This document shows positions 17,486 through 25,825 of a stretch of 59,050 nt of DNA, piece by piece. The notes under the pieces are model-generated. The model saw nothing but the letters and a program-made list of their open reading frames with translations, was not told the origin of the DNA and made no database searches. Every line of letters starts with the position of its first letter. The first letter of the stretch is position 1. Both the position numbers and the translations under genes were made by a program. Source of the DNA: Clostridium sp. CAG:793 (GTDB taxonomy: Bacteria; Bacillota; Clostridia; TANB77; CAG-508); NCBI GenBank assembly GCA_000433915.1, contig HF993644.1, positions 52,876-111,925 on the forward strand. The letters run 5' to 3'.

Positions 17486-19510
17486 CTATAATTCTAGCTG
17501 TTCATTACTTTTTACATCTTTCCCTTCAGATTTCTTCATACCTTGCTGATTAATTTGCTTCATTCTCCAATCCATTCCTCTATATAAATTGCTAAATGAT
17601 GTTGTGTCCCATTTTTCGAATCCAGATACATCCTGATTTTGCTCATATCTTCTTTCATACACCAGTCTATATCTTTCCTCTGGAAATAATAATTCCATTA
17701 AGTTCTTAAATTTTTCACCATTGTTTATAGAATTTCTAACAGCATTAGCCTTAAATGCTAGCTTAGCTTCTTCAGCAGACCTTTCTTCTGGTGATTTATT
17801 ATCTATTTTTCCAAGAGTCTCTGACACTTGAACAAAACGCCCTACAAGCCTAATATTTTCAATCCATGTGCTAGCATCTAGTGTTCCATTAGCAATTCTA
17901 AACTCTAGCGTATTTTTTCTATCCCTTAAATTTGCGAAATTTAGTGTATGTCTTCTATCAAATGAACCACTTTTTCGTAATACTTCTCTAAAATCTTCTA
18001 AGCTTATTCCCTCTTTATATAGTCTTGTTATATCTCCAAGTGGCTTAGCTTCTTTTATAAAAGCACTATTTCTCTCGTCCTGACCTGGTTTGTTACATAT
18101 TCTATATAATATTTCCTCTGAGTTTGTCCATAGTTCAATTAATCTCATATATGACTGAATAGTTGTCAAATAGTCTGAACCTATGTGAATATGTCCTCCA
18201 CATTGTGATGTTGTATGCATATATAAACTACTTAACATCTCATTTACTTGATAAATTTCATTAACATCTTTTTCACAATCATGCAATATAGGTGATGTTA
18301 CTTCTATTCCCATTCCATCACTTACACTATATTCAGCTTTAGTATCCCATCTTCTTAAAATCTTAGGAAAAGATTTTAATATCCATGCATATTCACCATC
18401 TGCTTCTATTTCAATTCCATAAGTTATATCTTGTGAAATGCCTATCTTACTATATTCGGCTTTAACAGGCATTTTGAAATCAGGCTCATTTGATTTTCTT
18501 GCCATATCAATATATTTTCTACCAATATCATAAAAAGTATTTACAATAGCATCATTTGATACATCTCTTAATTCTATTATAACTTTCTTTCTGTTCTCTG
18601 GACTTCTTAAATATTGCAAATAATGTAACTTTATATCATCTGAGCTTATTCCTTCAATTATTGTAACAACATTATCTTCTCCAAATTCATCTATTTTTTT
18701 GCTTTCTATTAACCTGTCTAATATACCAACCTTTTTTCTTTGGTCCTGCATACTAGCAATAAGATACGCTCTATCTCTATTGGGAAACATATTTAATATC
18801 TGTAATTTTATCTCATCACTTTTTAGGCTTGTAGCTACTGTTCGTGGATATACTTTATTTGATTTCATCCATTTTAATTTTTCTTCATCTGATTTAAAAC
18901 TTGCAACAATCTCATACATCTTTAACTGATCTTTAGGATTATTGAATTCTTCAAGATATTTTTTCTTTAAAGAGTCATGACTAAATGTCATTATTATTCT
19001 TTTTCTATAATCTTTCTCATTTTCTGATTGTAAAAATTTTTCTTTGTATTCATCTGATTTAAATGAACCAATTACTACATCTGCACAAGCATTTGCAAAC
19101 TCAGTATTTTCAATTTCTTTTTGTAATAATTGTGCTTTAATTTCATCATCACTTAATGATGCTATAATATTCATTCTTGCTCTAACATTATTGGTTGCCA
19201 TCATCCTATTTATCTTACGATTTTCATCTTTCATATAAGGCAAATCAGAGAGTTCTGCATGACTGTATAAATAATCTATATCGTCAACTTTATCCTCAAC
19301 AAAGCTAACAATTTTTCCTAAAGCTTCTTCTTGATTAATTCCTCCTTCAAATTGAACAACACCTAATTTTATTGTTGCTACCATATCCGAATATCCAATT
19401 TCTTGACACAAACTATTTATCATATTAACTGCTAATTCAACATTGCTTTCTCTATCAATTAAGTTTAGTCTATCAAGTATATATTTCGCACTTAGTTTTC
19501 CTTTGTTCAT
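17486..19510 (-). CDS. Amidoligase-family enzyme with N-terminal helical repeats
   Basis: The C-terminal half (about residues 360-600) matches the COOH-NH2 amidoligase family: YGIEIE near 364-369, CGGHIHIG near 437-444 and a later LEFRIANGT. Such enzymes are predicted to form amide or isopeptide bonds using ATP. Residues 115-330 hold about eight degenerate repeats of the type I-A-S-x-K-S-D-E-x-K-x-x-x-L, spaced about 25-36 residues, likely an alpha-solenoid that binds a protein substrate. The ATG at 19510 has AGAGGTG six bases upstream; a GTG at 19519 overlaps it. It follows the HD gene by 12 bases. Substrate unknown. Confidence 0.8.
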   Translation of the reverse strand: MNKGKLSAKYILDRLNLIDRESNVELAVNMINSLCQEIGYSDMVATIKLGVVQFEGGINQEEALGKIVSFVEDKVDDIDYLYSHAELSDLPYMKDENRKINRMMATNNVRARMNIIASLSDDEIKAQLLQKEIENTEFANACADVVIGSFKSDEYKEKFLQSENEKDYRKRIIMTFSHDSLKKKYLEEFNNPKDQLKMYEIVASFKSDEEKLKWMKSNKVYPRTVATSLKSDEIKLQILNMFPNRDRAYLIASMQDQRKKVGILDRLIESKKIDEFGEDNVVTIIEGISSDDIKLHYLQYLRSPENRKKVIIELRDVSNDAIVNTFYDIGRKYIDMARKSNEPDFKMPVKAEYSKIGISQDITYGIEIEADGEYAWILKSFPKILRRWDTKAEYSVSDGMGIEVTSPILHDCEKDVNEIYQVNEMLSSLYMHTTSQCGGHIHIGSDYLTTIQSYMRLIELWTNSEEILYRICNKPGQDERNSAFIKEAKPLGDITRLYKEGISLEDFREVLRKSGSFDRRHTLNFANLRDRKNTLEFRIANGTLDASTWIENIRLVGRFVQVSETLGKIDNKSPEERSAEEAKLAFKANAVRNSINNGEKFKNLMELLFPEERYRLVYERRYEQNQDVSGFEKWDTTSFSNLYRGMDWRMKQINQQGMKKSEGKDVKSNEQLEL

Positions 19511-19522
19511 TAAATTCACCTC

Positions 19523-20110
19523 TTATATTACTATGCATGTAACCGTATTTAAAACACAAGAAAATAGAAAAGCATACATATATGCCATACGTATTTTCTC
19601 CTGCCTTTTATAAAATTCTACACTTTCATTTATTGCACATAATTTATCTGCTATAGTTATGATATAGGTTTCAATATGTCTTGGAAGAGCTATGGTTACA
19701 GGCCACATGTGTTTTAATATCATTTCTTGCTCTAGCTCATTTAATTCAAATTCATCTTTTGCGTTTTTTAGTGCAATCTTTGGATGAGAAAAAGCATGTA
19801 ATCTTAAATATCTCTTTAGGAATTCTGGTTTTTTCGTATTTTCTATATAATCTAATTTATATTTATGTTGCTTTCCATGCCAATCATATAAAAATAAATC
19901 ATGTAACATTCCTGCTCTAGCTGCTGATATATAATCTAACCTTAATTTTTTACAAATTACATAACACATATATGATACATGTATGCAGTGTTCGTAAGTT
20001 GATACATCATAGTGTTGTTTATATCTTTTCATTTCATTTACTTTTTCGTTATTTGTAATTTCTTTTATAATATTTGCAAATTCTTTATCTATTCTTTTGC
20101 GATACGTCAT
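19523..20110 (-). CDS. HD-domain hydrolase
   Basis: A 195-residue HD-superfamily protein. Ligands visible are H (STYEHCIHV), the HD pair in GMLHDLFLYDWH and a later D in IADK; blocks HAFSHPKIAL and KHMWPVT fit a family common in Bacillota that is annotated only as HD domain protein. It should be a metal-dependent phosphohydrolase of unknown substrate. The C-terminus (MYAFLFSCVLNTVTCIVI) is hydrophobic and may anchor it. It is the first gene of the amidoligase operon, with its own promoter at 20147-20175. Confidence 0.85.
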   Translation of the reverse strand: MTYRKRIDKEFANIIKEITNNEKVNEMKRYKQHYDVSTYEHCIHVSYMCYVICKKLRLDYISAARAGMLHDLFLYDWHGKQHKYKLDYIENTKKPEFLKRYLRLHAFSHPKIALKNAKDEFELNELEQEMILKHMWPVTIALPRHIETYIITIADKLCAINESVEFYKRQEKIRMAYMYAFLFSCVLNTVTCIVI

Positions 20111-20146
20111 ATTATTTCAGGTTCTCCTTTTATCACCAATACTAAT

Positions 20147-20175
20147 ATTATATTACAATATAATATTATATGCAA
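20147..20175 (-). promoter_or_regulatory. Promoter with overlapping palindrome, HD-amidoligase operon
   Basis: TTGCAT (20170-20175) and TATAAT (20147-20152) with a 17-base spacer. A perfect inverted repeat with 11-bp arms (20144-20154 and 20157-20167, 2-base centre) covers the -10 box and most of the spacer, where a repressor could act. Confidence 0.6.
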
Positions 20176-20192
20176 TAATTTGGAATAAGAAA

Positions 20193-20216
20193 AAAAGAAG
20201 GTTAATTCCTTCTTTT
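20193..20216 (-). terminator. Terminator after acpP
   Basis: A perfect 9-bp stem (20193-20201 with 20208-20216), loop TTAATT, followed by a U run on the minus strand. Confidence 0.8.
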
Positions 20217-20231
20217 CATTAGTTCATTATC

Positions 20232-20474
20232 TTATGCAACATGTTCTTTAATATAATCAACAACATCTCCAACTGTTGCAACTTTTTCAGCATCATTATC
20301 TGGAATTTCAATATCAAATTCCTCTTCTAAAGCCATTATTAATTCTACTATGTCTAGAGAATCAGCTCCTAAATCATCTATAAAAGATGCTTCTAAAGTA
20401 ATAGCTGAATCGCTAACACCTAATTGTTCCATAATAACTTTCTTTACTTTCTCAAAAATTTCTTCTGAACCCAT
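20232..20474 (-). CDS. acpP: Acyl carrier protein
   Basis: An 80-residue acidic four-helix protein that carries growing acyl chains on a phosphopantetheine arm. The attachment serine lies in GADSLDIVELI. Length and the EEEFDIEIPD segment are standard. The ribosome binding site GGGGAGGTGA is very strong. It lies about 175 bases downstream of plsX; no fab genes separate them, which is a reduced version of the usual plsX-fab-acpP cluster. Confidence 0.97.
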   Translation of the reverse strand: MGSEEIFEKVKKVIMEQLGVSDSAITLEASFIDDLGADSLDIVELIMALEEEFDIEIPDNDAEKVATVGDVVDYIKEHVA

Positions 20475-20649
20475 TACCGCAGTTCACCTCCCCTCAATGG
20501 CTATTTTTTATTTTAATAAACATACTTTTCACATATAGTTTATATCATTATACATAATCCTATAAAGTACATTATTTTTTTATACACATACAATAATACA
20601 TTGTTATTTAATTGTCAAGATTTTTATGCAAAATATTTGTCTATCGTTT

Positions 20650-21723
20650 TTATTTTGATTCTAATTCTGCAATAAATTGTTTTATTTCTGCCATTTTCTC
20701 TTTATTTATTTCTGATTCATAAACCTCGGTCAAATGGTCAACTGCCTTATTTTTTACAAATTGTTCAGCTTGCTTTATAGTAAATTTGAATAATTTTTCA
20801 TCACTACTTCCATGCGCTTTTACAACAGGTTTCTGCACTCCTAAGAACAATGCTCCACCATATTCTTTATAATCAACAGTTTTAGCAAATCTCTTTATTG
20901 CAGGTAAAGTTGGTACACTTCCTATCTTGCTCCATATATTATGCATTAAAGATTCTTTTAGTGATTTTTTTACAAACTTTCCTAATCCTTCAACTGATTT
21001 TAAGAAAACATTTCCAGTAAATCCATCAGCAATTATTACATCTACATCACCTAAAAAAGCTTCTCTTCCTTCTACATTTCCAATAAAGTTAATGTTTAGA
21101 TCATCTGAATATTTTTTTAATAATTGATATGAATTTTTTACTAGTTCATTTCCTTTAGTTTCTTCTGTTCCTATATTTAGTAATCCTATCTTAGGTCTTT
21201 CTATTCCTAAAGTATTGTGCATATATATGCTTGACATTTGAGCAAATTGTAATAAATTTATTGGTTTACAATTTGTATTTGCTCCACAGTCCATTAGCAC
21301 AAGTCTTCCGTGATATGCAGGCAAAATTCCAGCTAATGCTGGTCTATCAACACCTTTAATTCTTCCTACTAGCAATGTTGCTCCTGTTAATAATGCTCCA
21401 GAATTACCAGCAGATATAAATACATCTCCTTCATCTTTTTTTAGTAAGTTAAATCCTACTACCATAGATGAATCTTTTTTAGTTTTTATTGCCTGAGTAG
21501 GTATATCTTCCATCTCAATCTTTTCTTTAGCATTATATACAGATAGTCTTGGAGATATTTTCTGCAATGTTTTACCATAAAATTCTTGTGCTTTTGCATT
21601 TATAACAGCTTCCTGTCCAATTAATACAAGTTCAGCTTCTATCTCATTTATTGCACTTACAGCTCCTCTTATTGTGGCATCTGGCGCATTGTCTCCACCC
21701 ATTGCATCTAGTAATATTCTCAT
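20650..21723 (-). CDS. plsX: Phosphate acyltransferase PlsX
   Basis: Converts acyl-ACP to acyl-phosphate, the first committed step of phospholipid synthesis in Gram-positive bacteria. The start MRILLDAMGGDNAP, the GNSGALLTGAT block, MDCGANTNCKP and the GFTGNVFLK segment are typical. I place the start at the ATG at 21723, eight bases after AAGGGAG; an upstream start at 21747 would add residues unlike the family. The 357-residue length fits. It comes after the rplL terminator and before acpP. Confidence 0.96.
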   Translation of the reverse strand: MRILLDAMGGDNAPDATIRGAVSAINEIEAELVLIGQEAVINAKAQEFYGKTLQKISPRLSVYNAKEKIEMEDIPTQAIKTKKDSSMVVGFNLLKKDEGDVFISAGNSGALLTGATLLVGRIKGVDRPALAGILPAYHGRLVLMDCGANTNCKPINLLQFAQMSSIYMHNTLGIERPKIGLLNIGTEETKGNELVKNSYQLLKKYSDDLNINFIGNVEGREAFLGDVDVIIADGFTGNVFLKSVEGLGKFVKKSLKESLMHNIWSKIGSVPTLPAIKRFAKTVDYKEYGGALFLGVQKPVVKAHGSSDEKLFKFTIKQAEQFVKNKAVDHLTEVYESEINKEKMAEIKQFIAELESK

Positions 21724-21838
21724 TTTGTTTTCTCCCTTAATAAACATATATGTTGATTATACTTTCATTTATACAGATTGTCAATAAATTTCGAAATTTA
21801 TTTTTTATAACGATTGGTCATTATTTATAGTCAGAAAA

Positions 21839-21872
21839 AGAATTCTAATTGCATTATAACAATTAGAATTCT
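21839..21872 (-). terminator. Terminator after rplL
   Basis: A perfect 13-bp stem (21839-21851 with 21860-21872), an 8-base loop, followed by CTTTTTC on the minus strand. It closes the ribosomal protein cluster, so rpoB does not follow. Confidence 0.85.
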
Positions 21873-21903
21873 CTTATTTTCAAAAGATTATTGAATATAT
21901 GAA

Positions 21904-22269
21904 TTATTGTAATTCAACTGTTGCTCCAACATCTTCTAATTTCTTCTTTAATTCTTCAGCAGCATCTTTTGCTACGTTTTCTTTAACTGTCTTAGGAGCT
22001 CCATCAACTAGATCCTTAGCTTCTTTTAATCCTAATCCTGTTGCATCTCTAACAACTTTGATAACTTGGATTTTTTGTGCTCCAGCATCTTTTAATACAA
22101 CATTGAAGCTTGATTTTTCTTCAGCTGCTCCAGCTGCAGCTCCTGCTGCAGGTGCTGCAACTGCTGCTGCAGATACTCCGTATTTTTCTTCTATTTTCTT
22201 AACTAATTCAGCTAATTCAACTACTGTTAAGCTGTCAATTGATTCTAATATTTCATCAACTTTTGCCAT
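21904..22269 (-). CDS. rplL: Ribosomal protein bL12 (L7/L12)
   Basis: A 121-residue stalk protein that recruits translational GTPases. The N-terminal dimerisation helices (ILESIDSLTVVELAELVKKI), an Ala-rich hinge and the C-terminal domain KIQVIKVVRDATGLGLKEAK are clear. The ATG at 22269 is preceded by AAGGAGG; a start at 22299 in the same frame lies in the loop of a hairpin (22289-22312) and is not needed. It is the last gene of rplK-rplA-rplJ-rplL. Confidence 0.97.
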   Translation of the reverse strand: MAKVDEILESIDSLTVVELAELVKKIEEKYGVSAAAVAAPAAGAAAGAAEEKSSFNVVLKDAGAQKIQVIKVVRDATGLGLKEAKDLVDGAPKTVKENVAKDAAEELKKKLEDVGATVELQ

Positions 22270-22364
22270 TTTAAATTCCTCCTTCTTCATTGTAAACATG
22301 GCCGTTTACAATAATATATAAATTATATTTTGTCCTTATGGACATCTGTTCTTAATTATACTAA

Positions 22365-22874
22365 TTAAGCTTCAGCTCCTTCTTCTTTCTTAATTCTAAC
22401 TTGATCAATTGCAACAGCAACCTTTGCGATTGTTTGTAATAATGATCCAGCAAGTTTTGAAAGAAGTTCTTCTCTTGATGGTAATTGAGCTAATGTTAAT
22501 AATTCATCAACACTCATAACTTTTCCATCAATCATTCCACCTTTAATTTTGTAGTTTTCATGAGTTTTTGAGAACTTGTAAACTACTTTTAAAGATGTTA
22601 GATAATCTTCCATTGAAGAAACTATTGCTGTTGGTCCTTCAAGAACATCATCTAATGCAGATTCACCATTTAAATCTAATGCTCTTTTGATTATGTTGTT
22701 CTTTGTGATTTTGCACATTCCGTTAGCTTCTCTTAATTCTTTTCTTAATTTAGTATCATCTTCAACAGTTGTTCCTCTATAATCAACTAAAAGAATAAGT
22801 TTAGCTCCTTTCATATGCTCTGCTAAATCCTTAACTTGTGCTTCTTTTCCTGCGATAACATTTTTATTTGCCAT
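22365..22874 (-). CDS. rplJ: Ribosomal protein uL10
   Basis: A 169-residue base of the ribosomal stalk; it binds 23S rRNA and L12 dimers, the latter through its C-terminal helix (LLQTIAKVAVAIDQVRIKKE). The N-terminal domain shows LILLVDYRGTTVEDDTKLRKELREA and ITKNNIIKRAL. It has a strong ribosome binding site (AGGAGGTG), and the 5' region is the L10 leader described separately, through which the protein is expected to repress its own synthesis. Confidence 0.97.
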   Translation of the reverse strand: MANKNVIAGKEAQVKDLAEHMKGAKLILLVDYRGTTVEDDTKLRKELREANGMCKITKNNIIKRALDLNGESALDDVLEGPTAIVSSMEDYLTSLKVVYKFSKTHENYKIKGGMIDGKVMSVDELLTLAQLPSREELLSKLAGSLLQTIAKVAVAIDQVRIKKEEGAEA

Positions 22875-22914
22875 TTTTCTTTTTTCACCTCCTAGACTTT
22901 TGTTCTATCTTAAC

Positions 22915-23040
22915 TTTTATTGTTTACAACAATAAAAAGAAAATTCAACCTACATAGCCATTCGAGGCTAAATAGATTGAATTTGCATTCTCTCGTATTT
23001 GCCTCGGTAGGACTTATTGTATGCCTACTGTCTATGGCTT
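22915..23040 (-). promoter_or_regulatory. L10 leader between rplA and rplJ
   Basis: On the minus strand the AGTAGG...CCTACCGAGG element is followed by further stems, as in L10 leaders where L10(L12)4 binds and controls rplJ-rplL. A 17-position stem with several wobbles (22943-22959 with 22966-22982) is followed by TTTTCTTTTTATT, an attenuator-like terminator. A second 10-bp hairpin is at 22915-22937. The assignment rests on position and motif, not a model search. Confidence 0.75.
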
Positions 23041-23047
23041 ATATAAA

Positions 23048-23731
23048 TTATTTTTGGTCTATATACAAACCAGGTCCCATTGTAGTAGCTATTGATACAC
23101 TCTTGATGTATTGTCCTTTAGCTGCTGCTGGCTTAGCCTTTATAATTGCAGCTATAATTGCATCATAGTTTTCAACTAACTTATCAGCGCCAAATGAAAC
23201 TTTACCAAATCCTAAGTGAATAATGTTATTTTTGTCTAGTCTGTATTCAACTTTACCAGATTTAATTTCTGATATAGCTTTTGTAACATCCATTGTTACT
23301 GTTCCAGATTTAGGGTTAGGCATTAATCCTTTTGGTCCTAATACTTTTCCTAATCTTCCAACAACACCCATCATATCTGGTGTTGCAACTATAACATCAT
23401 AATCAAACCAGTTTTCTTTTTCGATCTTTGGAATTAATTCTTCTGCTCCAACAAAGTCTGCTCCAGCTGCTTTAGCTTCTTCAGCTTTTGCACCTTTAGC
23501 AAATACTAAAACTTTTAAAGTTTTACCTGTACCATTTGGAAGTACTACTGTACCTCTTACTTGTTGGTCAGCATGCTTAGAATCAACACCTAATTTAACA
23601 TGTAATTCAACTGTTTGGTCAAATTTTGTTTTTGGCATTTTTTCAATAACGCTTATTGCTTCTTTAGCTGAATATAATTTCTTAGAATCAACTAATTTAG
23701 CACTTTCTTGGTATCTCTTACCTCTCTTCAT
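23048..23731 (-). CDS. rplA: Ribosomal protein uL1
   Basis: A 228-residue L1-stalk protein and translational repressor. Typical blocks are RGKRYQESAKLVD, PDMMGVVGRLGKVLGPKGLMP and the ending ISTT-like SIATTMGPGLYID. The start is the ATG at 23731, preceded by AAAGGAGG; the frame is open further upstream (23773), but that would add an unfamiliar 14-residue tail. It is 76 bases downstream of rplK. Confidence 0.97.
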   Translation of the reverse strand: MKRGKRYQESAKLVDSKKLYSAKEAISVIEKMPKTKFDQTVELHVKLGVDSKHADQQVRGTVVLPNGTGKTLKVLVFAKGAKAEEAKAAGADFVGAEELIPKIEKENWFDYDVIVATPDMMGVVGRLGKVLGPKGLMPNPKSGTVTMDVTKAISEIKSGKVEYRLDKNNIIHLGFGKVSFGADKLVENYDAIIAAIIKAKPAAAKGQYIKSVSIATTMGPGLYIDQK

Positions 23732-23807
23732 ATTACCCTCCTTTGGTTTTATCGAAGCTTTAACTTCTCCCAATATTTTATTTGCTCAATTTAAGTGGTA
23801 TATAGAA

Positions 23808-24254
23808 TTAGTCTTCTACAGTTACACCCATTGAACGAGCTGTACCAGCAACCATGCTCATTGCAGCTTCTAATGAAGCAGCATTTAGGTCTGGCATCTT
23901 CATCTTTGCGATTTCTTCTACTTGAGCCTTTGTAAGTTTTGCAACTTTTTCTCTATTTGGCTTACCTGAACCTTTTTCAATCTTAGCTGTTTTCTTTATT
24001 AGAACAGCCATAGGTGGTTCTTTAGTAATGAAATCAAAAGATTTGTCTTTGTGAACAGTGATAACAACTGGGATTATTAATCCAGCTTGCTTTGCTGTTC
24101 TATCATTAAATTGCTTTACGAAGTCCATGATGTTTACACCACTACCTCCTAATGCTGGTCCAACTGGTGGAGCTGGTGTTGCCTTTCCTGCTGGAATTTG
24201 TAATTTAATGATAACTTCTTTTGCTTCTGGCTTTTTGCTATCTTTTCCTGCCAT
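23808..24254 (-). CDS. rplK: Ribosomal protein uL11
   Basis: Binds the GTPase-associated centre of 23S rRNA. KLQIPAGKATPAPPVGPALG and the ending AGTARSMGVTVED are diagnostic. At 148 residues it is slightly long because of a polar N-terminal stretch (MAGKDSKKPEAKE). The ATG at 24254 has GGAGGTGC upstream. It follows nusG by about 87 bases that contain a small hairpin. Confidence 0.97.
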   Translation of the reverse strand: MAGKDSKKPEAKEVIIKLQIPAGKATPAPPVGPALGGSGVNIMDFVKQFNDRTAKQAGLIIPVVITVHKDKSFDFITKEPPMAVLIKKTAKIEKGSGKPNREKVAKLTKAQVEEIAKMKMPDLNAASLEAAMSMVAGTARSMGVTVED

Positions 24255-24303
24255 TTTTAGCACCTCCTTTGGTTTGTGTATATTAAAAATAATTTATATA
24301 AAA

Positions 24304-24321
24304 GAATTAGTTTCCTAATTC
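24304..24321 (-). terminator. Small hairpin between nusG and rplK
   Basis: A perfect 7-bp stem (GAATTAG/CTAATTC) with a 4-base loop, followed on the minus strand by TTTTAT. Probably a weak terminator or processing site that lets transcription continue into rplK. Confidence 0.4.
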
Positions 24322-24341
24322 ATTTTATCTATATTTATTAG

Positions 24342-24875
24342 CTAAACTTTTTCTACTTCTGAGAAATCAAGTTCAACTGGAGTTTCTCTTCCGAACATTG
24401 ATACTAATACCTTTACTTTATGCTTATCTTTATTAATTTCTGTAACAGTTCCAGTAAAGTTAGCGAATGGTCCATTGATAACTCTTATTTGGTCATTTAC
24501 ATCATAATCAACTGTAATTGATTGAATGTCAAATCCCATTTTTCTAATTTCAGACTCTGTTAATGGAATAGGGTCAGTTCCTGAACCAACAAATCCAGTT
24601 ACACCTCTTGTATTTCTTACGATATACCAAGTTTCCTCTGTAACAATCATCTTAACTAAAACATATCCAGGGAATACTTTTTTTAGATTAGTTTTTCTTT
24701 TTCCATCTTTAATTTCAATTTGTTCTTCCATAGGAACAATTATATCAAAGAAATAATCTTGTAATTCTCTGTTCTTAATTGTTTTTTCAAGGTCTGTTTT
24801 TACTTTATTTTCATATCCTGAATAGGTATGAACAACATACCATCTTGGTTTCAAATCATAGTCTTTTTGAGACAT
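24342..24875 (-). CDS. nusG: Transcription termination/antitermination protein NusG
   Basis: A 177-residue Spt5-family factor that binds the RNA polymerase clamp. The NGN domain shows WYVVHTYSGYENKVK, FPGYVLVKM and WYIVRNTRGVTGFVG; the C-terminal KOW domain reads VINGPFANFTGTVTEI. It has GGGAGG upstream of ATG and sits in the standard rpmG-secE-nusG-rplK order. Confidence 0.97.
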   Translation of the reverse strand: MSQKDYDLKPRWYVVHTYSGYENKVKTDLEKTIKNRELQDYFFDIIVPMEEQIEIKDGKRKTNLKKVFPGYVLVKMIVTEETWYIVRNTRGVTGFVGSGTDPIPLTESEIRKMGFDIQSITVDYDVNDQIRVINGPFANFTGTVTEINKDKHKVKVLVSMFGRETPVELDFSEVEKV

Positions 24876-24889
24876 GTTCTAGCCTCCCT

Positions 24890-25447
24890 TTAATCAACAT
24901 TATCTGTATTGTTAGAATCTATATTTGTAAGATCTGTTTCTGTAGCATTTTTTTCATTATTATCTATTGTATTCTCTGATTTAGATGTTGTATTTTCTTC
25001 AACATCATTTTCAGTAGAATTTGCAGATATATGATTTTGAATCTTTTCAATTTCTCTTACTTCTAATTTGTTTAATTCACCAAAAATCAAGTCCAATACA
25101 AATATTAAAACTGATACAACTACTACAACAGCTAATACAACTGCTGTATTACTAAATAATTCTTTTCCAGTTGGCCAAATTACTTTTTTAAGTTCTGCCT
25201 TAAAATCTTTGAACCAATGTCTCTTATTTTTACTTGCTTTAGCACTCTTAGATTCTTTTTTATCAGCTTTCTTATTTTTATTAGCCTTATTATTAGTTTC
25301 TTTAGATTCTACTTTTTCTTCTGCCTTATTGTCTACTACAGCATCAGTAACATCTTGTGCTACCTCTACTTTAGTCTCTTCTGCAGGTGTAGTCTTTGCT
25401 ACTTGTTTACTGCTTTTTACTTGCTTCTTCTTATTATTTTTAGGCAT
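24890..25447 (-). CDS. secE: Preprotein translocase subunit SecE, extended at both ends
   Basis: The conserved core (about residues 78-130) has WFKDFKAELKKVIWPTGKE and one membrane segment (VVLAVVVVVSVLIFVLDLIF), which is the essential single-helix SecE of Gram-positive bacteria. It is unusually long, 185 residues against the usual 60-80: about 75 K/E/T-rich residues precede the core and about 55 D/E/N/T-rich residues follow it. The position between rpmG and nusG confirms identity. The tails are low-complexity and probably disordered, one on each side of the membrane. Confidence 0.93.
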   Translation of the reverse strand: MPKNNKKKQVKSSKQVAKTTPAEETKVEVAQDVTDAVVDNKAEEKVESKETNNKANKNKKADKKESKSAKASKNKRHWFKDFKAELKKVIWPTGKELFSNTAVVLAVVVVVSVLIFVLDLIFGELNKLEVREIEKIQNHISANSTENDVEENTTSKSENTIDNNEKNATETDLTNIDSNNTDNVD

Positions 25448-25473
25448 TACTTTTTCCTCCCTCTTATAAAGGA

Positions 25474-25638
25474 CTATTTTGTTTCTTTATGTGCTGTTGT
25501 TTTTTTGCAGAATTTACAGTATTTCTTTAATTCTAATCTTTCAGAATTATTCTTTTTATTTTTTTCTGTAACATATGTTCTATTGTGGCACTCTGTGCAC
25601 TCTAGTGTTATATGTTCTCTTGCTCCTTTTGCTGCCAT
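25474..25638 (-). CDS. rpmG: Ribosomal protein bL33
   Basis: A 54-residue zinc-binding L33 with two CxxC pairs (CTEC and CKFC). The start is the ATG at 25638, behind GGAGGTG; upstream codons in frame (to 25686) overlap the leader hairpin and are not coding. It is the first gene of the rpmG-secE-nusG group. Confidence 0.96.
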   Translation of the reverse strand: MAAKGAREHITLECTECHNRTYVTEKNKKNNSERLELKKYCKFCKKTTAHKETK

Positions 25639-25666
25639 TTTATACACCTCCAGCGTAAAATCTTTT

Positions 25667-25698
25667 CTAGCGTATGGAGTTCTCACTACATACGCTAG
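25667..25698 (-). promoter_or_regulatory. Hairpin at the 5' end of the rpmG-secE-nusG mRNA
   Basis: A perfect 10-bp stem (25667-25676 with 25689-25698), 12-base loop. It begins within a few bases of the predicted transcription start, so it would cap the mRNA. Confidence 0.6.
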
Positions 25699-25701
25699 AT
25701 T

Positions 25702-25730
25702 ATTTTATCATAAAAAGATATATGTGTCAA
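25702..25730 (-). promoter_or_regulatory. Promoter of rpmG-secE-nusG
   Basis: TTGACA (25725-25730), a 17-base spacer and TAAAAT (25702-25707) on the minus strand. Confidence 0.8.
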
Positions 25731-25825
25731 CCCCAATTTAGAGGTTTTACCTAATTTTATGTCAAATTTGTTTTTGTTTTATATTATATGATTTCATTTT
25801 TTCTATTTTTTACTTTATCAAGTAC

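Noticed and set aside
17620..17650. TTCGAATCC, a tRNA T-loop-like word
   Set aside because: It lies inside the amidoligase gene and no cloverleaf can be formed around it. No other tRNA-like site was found in the window.
21899..22321. Long plus-strand frame over rplL
   Set aside because: It is antisense to a certain ribosomal protein gene with an Ala-rich hinge, which commonly gives open antisense frames; there is no ribosome binding site.
22920..23168. Plus-strand frame over the L10 leader and the end of rplA
   Set aside because: It lies over a regulatory leader and the coding end of rplA on the other strand; no ribosome binding site.
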